NCBI GenBank assembly: GCA_964392615.1
Contig: CAYMRB010000249.1
Coordinates: 1-14,985, forward strand
Length of the DNA stretch: 14,985 nucleotides
Source: CAYMRB01 sp964392615
Lineage (GTDB): Bacteria > Planctomycetota > UBA8108
Direction: 5' to 3'
The first letter of the stretch is position 1, and each line of letters opens with the position of its first letter. Below are positions 12,164 to 14,985 of the stretch, in pieces. The notes beneath the pieces are model-generated. The model was not told the DNA's origin. It saw only the letters and a list, made by a program, of their open reading frames with translations, and made no database searches. Both the position numbers and the translations under genes were made by a program.

Positions 12164-13536
12164 GGCGCATCTCCGGCGCGCCCGACTACGAGCGGGTCCT
12201 GACGAAGTACGTCGATGATCCGCAGGCGAGGACGCTCGAGTTCTACCGCGGCCACGACGGCTACGAGACGGCGCGCAAGACGATCACCGACCTGCCGCCG
12301 GCCGAGGTCACCGAACGCGTCAAGGCGTCGAACCTGCGCGGCCGCGGCGGCGCGGGCTTCCCGTGCGGTCTGAAGTGGACGTTCGTCCCGAAGGACTCGC
12401 CGCGCCCGACGTACCTCGTCGTCAACGCCGATGAGAGCGAACCCGGTACCTTCAAGGCCCGGATCATCATGGAGCAGGATCCCCCCCAGCTGATCGAGGG
12501 GATCATCATCTCGGCCTGGGCGCTCGAGTGCCACGTCGCGTACGTCTACATCCGCGGCGAGTACTTCGACGGCTTCCGGATCATGAACGAGGCCATCCGC
12601 GAGTGCTACGACGCCGGCATCCTCGGCGACGACGTGCTCGGAACCGGCTTCCAGCTCGACCTGACGATGCACCGCGGCGCCGGCGCGTACATCTGTGGCG
12701 AGGAGACCGGCCTGCTGAGCTCGCTCGAGGGCCAGCGCGGCAACCCGAAGATCAAGCCGCCGTTCCCGGCCGTCGAGGGATTGTTCCGCTGTCCTACGGT
12801 CGTCAACAACGTCGAGACGATCGCGTGCGTCACGCACATCCTCGAACGCGGCGTGGACTGGTTCACGGGGATCGGCCCCGAGAGCGGTCCAGGGCCGAAG
12901 CTGATCGGCATCAGCGGCCACGTCGAGAAACCGGGCGCGTTCGAAGTGCCGATGGGCTTCCCACTGCTCGACGCGATCGAGCTCGCCGGCGGCGTCTGGA
13001 AGGGACGCAAGCTCAAGGCGGCGATCCCCGGCGGCTCGTCGGCGCCCGTGCTCACGGCCGAAGAGTGCGACGTGGCGATGGACTACGACGCCATCGCCGC
13101 GAAGGGCTCCATGTTCGGGTCCGGGGGCATCATCGTCATGGACGAGACGACCGATATGGTCGACGCCCTCTACAATTTGCTGCGGTTCTACTCGCACGAG
13201 TCGTGCGGCCAGTGCACGCCGTGTCGCGAAGGGACCGGCTGGCTCACGAAGATCTGCGGCCGCATCTGCGCCGGCGAGGGCCGGCCGGAGGATCCCGACC
13301 TCATGCTCGACCTGTGCGACCGCATGGTCGGCCGCACGATCTGCGTCCTCGCCGACGCGGCGGCGTTCCCGTGCCGCAGCTTCATCGGCAAGTTCCGCGA
13401 CGAGTTCGACGAGCAGATCCGGGCCGGCAAGAAGTTCGAACGCGAGGTGTTCACGGGCGGCCCCCTGGTGCAGCCGGGAGCGATCTCGGCCCACAACCAG
13501 GAGAGACTGCAGGAGGCCCGCGGGCACGGGCACTGA
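12160..13536 (+). CDS. nuoF: NADH-quinone oxidoreductase subunit F, NADH- and FMN-binding
   Basis: This subunit oxidises NADH through FMN and passes electrons to 4Fe-4S cluster N3. Visible motifs are the FMN/NADH region GRGGAGFPCGLKW (residues 61-73), NADESEPGTFKAR (89-101) and AYICGEETGLL (176-186). Cluster N3 ligands are C349, C352 and C355 in ESCGQCTPCREG, plus C395 in RTICVLAD. The 458-residue length is slightly above the usual 420-440, with a polar C-terminal tail. Two residues depart from the common pattern: A100, where most proteins have the Asp of KDR, and C69, where Thr is usual in GFPTG. Both lie next to the cofactor site, but the nearby conserved N89, D91, E92, S93 and E94 are kept. 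The ATG overlaps the nuoE stop by 4 nt. Confidence 0.97.
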   Translation: MRRISGAPDYERVLTKYVDDPQARTLEFYRGHDGYETARKTITDLPPAEVTERVKASNLRGRGGAGFPCGLKWTFVPKDSPRPTYLVVNADESEPGTFKARIIMEQDPPQLIEGIIISAWALECHVAYVYIRGEYFDGFRIMNEAIRECYDAGILGDDVLGTGFQLDLTMHRGAGAYICGEETGLLSSLEGQRGNPKIKPPFPAVEGLFRCPTVVNNVETIACVTHILERGVDWFTGIGPESGPGPKLIGISGHVEKPGAFEVPMGFPLLDAIELAGGVWKGRKLKAAIPGGSSAPVLTAEECDVAMDYDAIAAKGSMFGSGGIIVMDETTDMVDALYNLLRFYSHESCGQCTPCREGTGWLTKICGRICAGEGRPEDPDLMLDLCDRMVGRTICVLADAAAFPCRSFIGKFRDEFDEQIRAGKKFEREVFTGGPLVQPGAISAHNQERLQEARGHGH

Positions 13537-13540
13537 ACGG

Positions 13541-14985
13541 ATGTCAGACACTAGCGAAAAAACGCCTGCAGTCGAGCTCGTCAAGTTCCAGCTCAACGGC
13601 GAAGAGGTCGAGGTCCCGGCCGGAACGTCGCTGATCCGCGCGGCCCACGATCGCGGCATCGACGTCCCGTTCTTCTGCTACCACCCGGGCCTCAAGCCCG
13701 AGGGCAATTGCCGCATGTGCCTCGTCGAGGCGTCGAACGCGCGCAAGCCGGTCCCGGCGTGCACGACCGTCGTCGCTCCGGATATCGAGGTCCACACCGA
13801 CTCCGACGCCGCCCGCGCCGCGCGCGCCGACGTCCTCGAGTTCATGCTCGCCAACCACCCGCTCGACTGCCCGATCTGCGACAAGGCGGGCGAGTGCATG
13901 CTGCAGGACAACTCGTACGACCACGGCAACGATCAGTCGCGCATGGTCGAGACGAAGCAGCTGAAGCACACGAAGGAGCTCGGCAAGGACATCCGGCTCT
14001 GGGGCAATCGCTGCATCTCGTGCACCCGCTGCGTCCGGTTCTGTAGCGACGTCGCCGGCACGGGCGAGCTCGCGATGACGAACCGCGGCGACCGATCCGT
14101 CGTCGACGTGTTCCCGGGCTATCCGCTGCAGAACGACCTGAGCGGCAACGTCGTCGACCTGTGCCCCGTCGGCGCGCTGATCTCCGAGGACTTCCTCTAC
14201 CAGGCGCGCGTCTGGTTCGAGAAGAAGACCGACAGCGTGTGCCACGCGTGCTCGCGCGGCTGCAATGTCGAGATCCAGACGCTCCACAATCAGGTCCAGC
14301 GCATCGTGCCGCGGCACAACGACGCGGTCAACGACTACTGGATGTGCGACCACGGTCGCTTCGACTACGAGTACGTGCTCGGCGCGAAGCGTCAGCTGCG
14401 CTATCGGCTCGCCGTTTCTTCTGAAGAGGCCGCGACGAATGGCGCACGGCCGGCAGCAGCCGACGCCGGCAAATTCCTCGCCGAGACCTTCGGCAAGATC
14501 GTCGCGGAACACGGCGCGAACGCGATCGGCGCGATCGCCAGCGCGTGGCAACCTCTCGAGAGCCTGTACGCCCTGCGCGAGCTCTTCGCCGCGCTCGAGG
14601 CTCCGAACGAGAACCTCGCCGCCCACGCGCGTCCCGACGGAGAGGAGGCGACGTTCAAGGCCGGCTTCCGAATCTCGGCCGACAAGAATCCCAACCGCGC
14701 CGGCGTCAAGCTGCTGCTCGGCGACGATGCGTTCGACCGCACCGACGCCGTGCTCGAAGGCGTACGCTCCGGCGCGATCCGCGGCCTGCTCGTCGTCGGC
14801 GACATGCCGCACGCGAAGGTCCCGCAGGCGATCGTCGACGCGCTCGCAGTGGAGACGCTCGACGTCGCGGTCTTCGTGCTGCTCGAGTCGGACGACCGGC
14901 TGACCGCCAAGAACGTGGCGATCGTTCCCGCGACGGCGTTCTCCGAGCGCAAGGGAACGCTCGTCAACGAAGACGGCCGCGTCCA
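13541..14985 (+). CDS. nuoG: NADH-quinone oxidoreductase subunit G, N-terminal part (cut by window edge)
   Basis: This is the 75-kDa-type subunit that carries electrons from NuoF toward NuoI. In order: a 2Fe-2S ferredoxin domain for N1b (C46, C57, C60, C74), the His-Cys3 motif for N5 (H106, C110, C113, C119), and the N4 motif (C158, C161, C164 and C208 of DLCPVGAL, with C168 also present). A fourth set, C234, C237, C241 and C269, matches the ligands of the extra distal cluster N7 found in E. coli and Thermus. After residue 300 the sequence is a divergent molybdopterin-oxidoreductase-like domain, as usual in NuoG. FSERKGTLVNEDGRV at the edge is its typical late motif. The ATG is 4 nt after the nuoF stop. 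The remaining C-terminus lies beyond 14985, followed presumably by nuoH to nuoN. Confidence 0.96.
   Translation, partial: MSDTSEKTPAVELVKFQLNGEEVEVPAGTSLIRAAHDRGIDVPFFCYHPGLKPEGNCRMCLVEASNARKPVPACTTVVAPDIEVHTDSDAARAARADVLEFMLANHPLDCPICDKAGECMLQDNSYDHGNDQSRMVETKQLKHTKELGKDIRLWGNRCISCTRCVRFCSDVAGTGELAMTNRGDRSVVDVFPGYPLQNDLSGNVVDLCPVGALISEDFLYQARVWFEKKTDSVCHACSRGCNVEIQTLHNQVQRIVPRHNDAVNDYWMCDHGRFDYEYVLGAKRQLRYRLAVSSEEAATNGARPAAADAGKFLAETFGKIVAEHGANAIGAIASAWQPLESLYALRELFAALEAPNENLAAHARPDGEEATFKAGFRISADKNPNRAGVKLLLGDDAFDRTDAVLEGVRSGAIRGLLVVGDMPHAKVPQAIVDALAVETLDVAVFVLLESDDRLTAKNVAIVPATAFSERKGTLVNEDGRV

Noticed and set aside
9759..13659. Long minus-strand open frames opposite nuoCD, nuoE and nuoF
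   Set aside because: They mirror the third-position bias of the real plus-strand genes. The sequences are Arg/Ala/Asp/Val-rich and one of them runs through the N gap.
13544..14812. Minus-strand open frame of 422 codons opposite nuoG
   Set aside because: nuoG is certain from its cysteine motifs. The reverse frame is low-complexity and not a plausible protein.
1..14985. Mobile elements, CRISPR arrays, tRNA or defence systems
   Set aside because: No transposase, integrase, regularly spaced repeat, cloverleaf or defence gene was seen. Nearly all the sequence is accounted for by core metabolic genes.

Overview
The window is GC-rich bacterial DNA built almost entirely from two oppositely oriented gene clusters for respiratory complex I (proton-pumping NADH:quinone oxidoreductase), with nadA and a small membrane-protein gene between them. 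No tRNA, rRNA, CRISPR array, transposase or phage gene was seen. The sequence does not fix the organism. A GC-rich Gram-negative lineage with two sets of complex I genes fits, and the proteins do not look like those of the best-known model enterobacteria.

Minus-strand cluster (bases 1-6487, read right to left): nuoA, nuoB, nuoC, nuoD, nuoH, nuoI, nuoJ, nuoK and the start of nuoL. The nuoD stop overlaps the nuoH start by 4 nt, so no nuoE, nuoF or nuoG lies at their usual place. This is the gene set of an 11-subunit-type complex I: quinone module plus membrane arm, without the NADH-oxidising module. NuoH and NuoK carry N-terminal extensions, NuoI has a strongly basic C-terminal tail, and a 169-bp structured spacer separates nuoH from nuoI.

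Middle (6488-8800): the nuoA leader with a candidate promoter; a gene for an unrecognised small membrane protein with histidines in or near its helices, open into an assembly gap; a 100-N gap; nadA (quinolinate synthase, NAD synthesis); and a 432-bp divergent intergenic region with a strong promoter for the plus-strand cluster.

Plus-strand cluster (8801-14985): a second nuoA and nuoB, a fused nuoCD, nuoE (interrupted by a second 100-N gap), nuoF and the first two thirds or so of nuoG. This is the NADH-dependent 14-subunit type, and the membrane-arm genes would be expected beyond the right edge. Most junctions overlap or nearly touch, so the genes are probably co-transcribed and translationally coupled.

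Together the clusters suggest two alternative complex I enzymes, or a shared NADH module. A GTGA-N6-TCAC palindrome, the core of Crp/Fnr-family operators, lies upstream of both nuoA genes (6638-6651 and 8649-8662), suggesting common control. Both N runs are exactly 100 bases, so they are probably placeholders of unknown true length.
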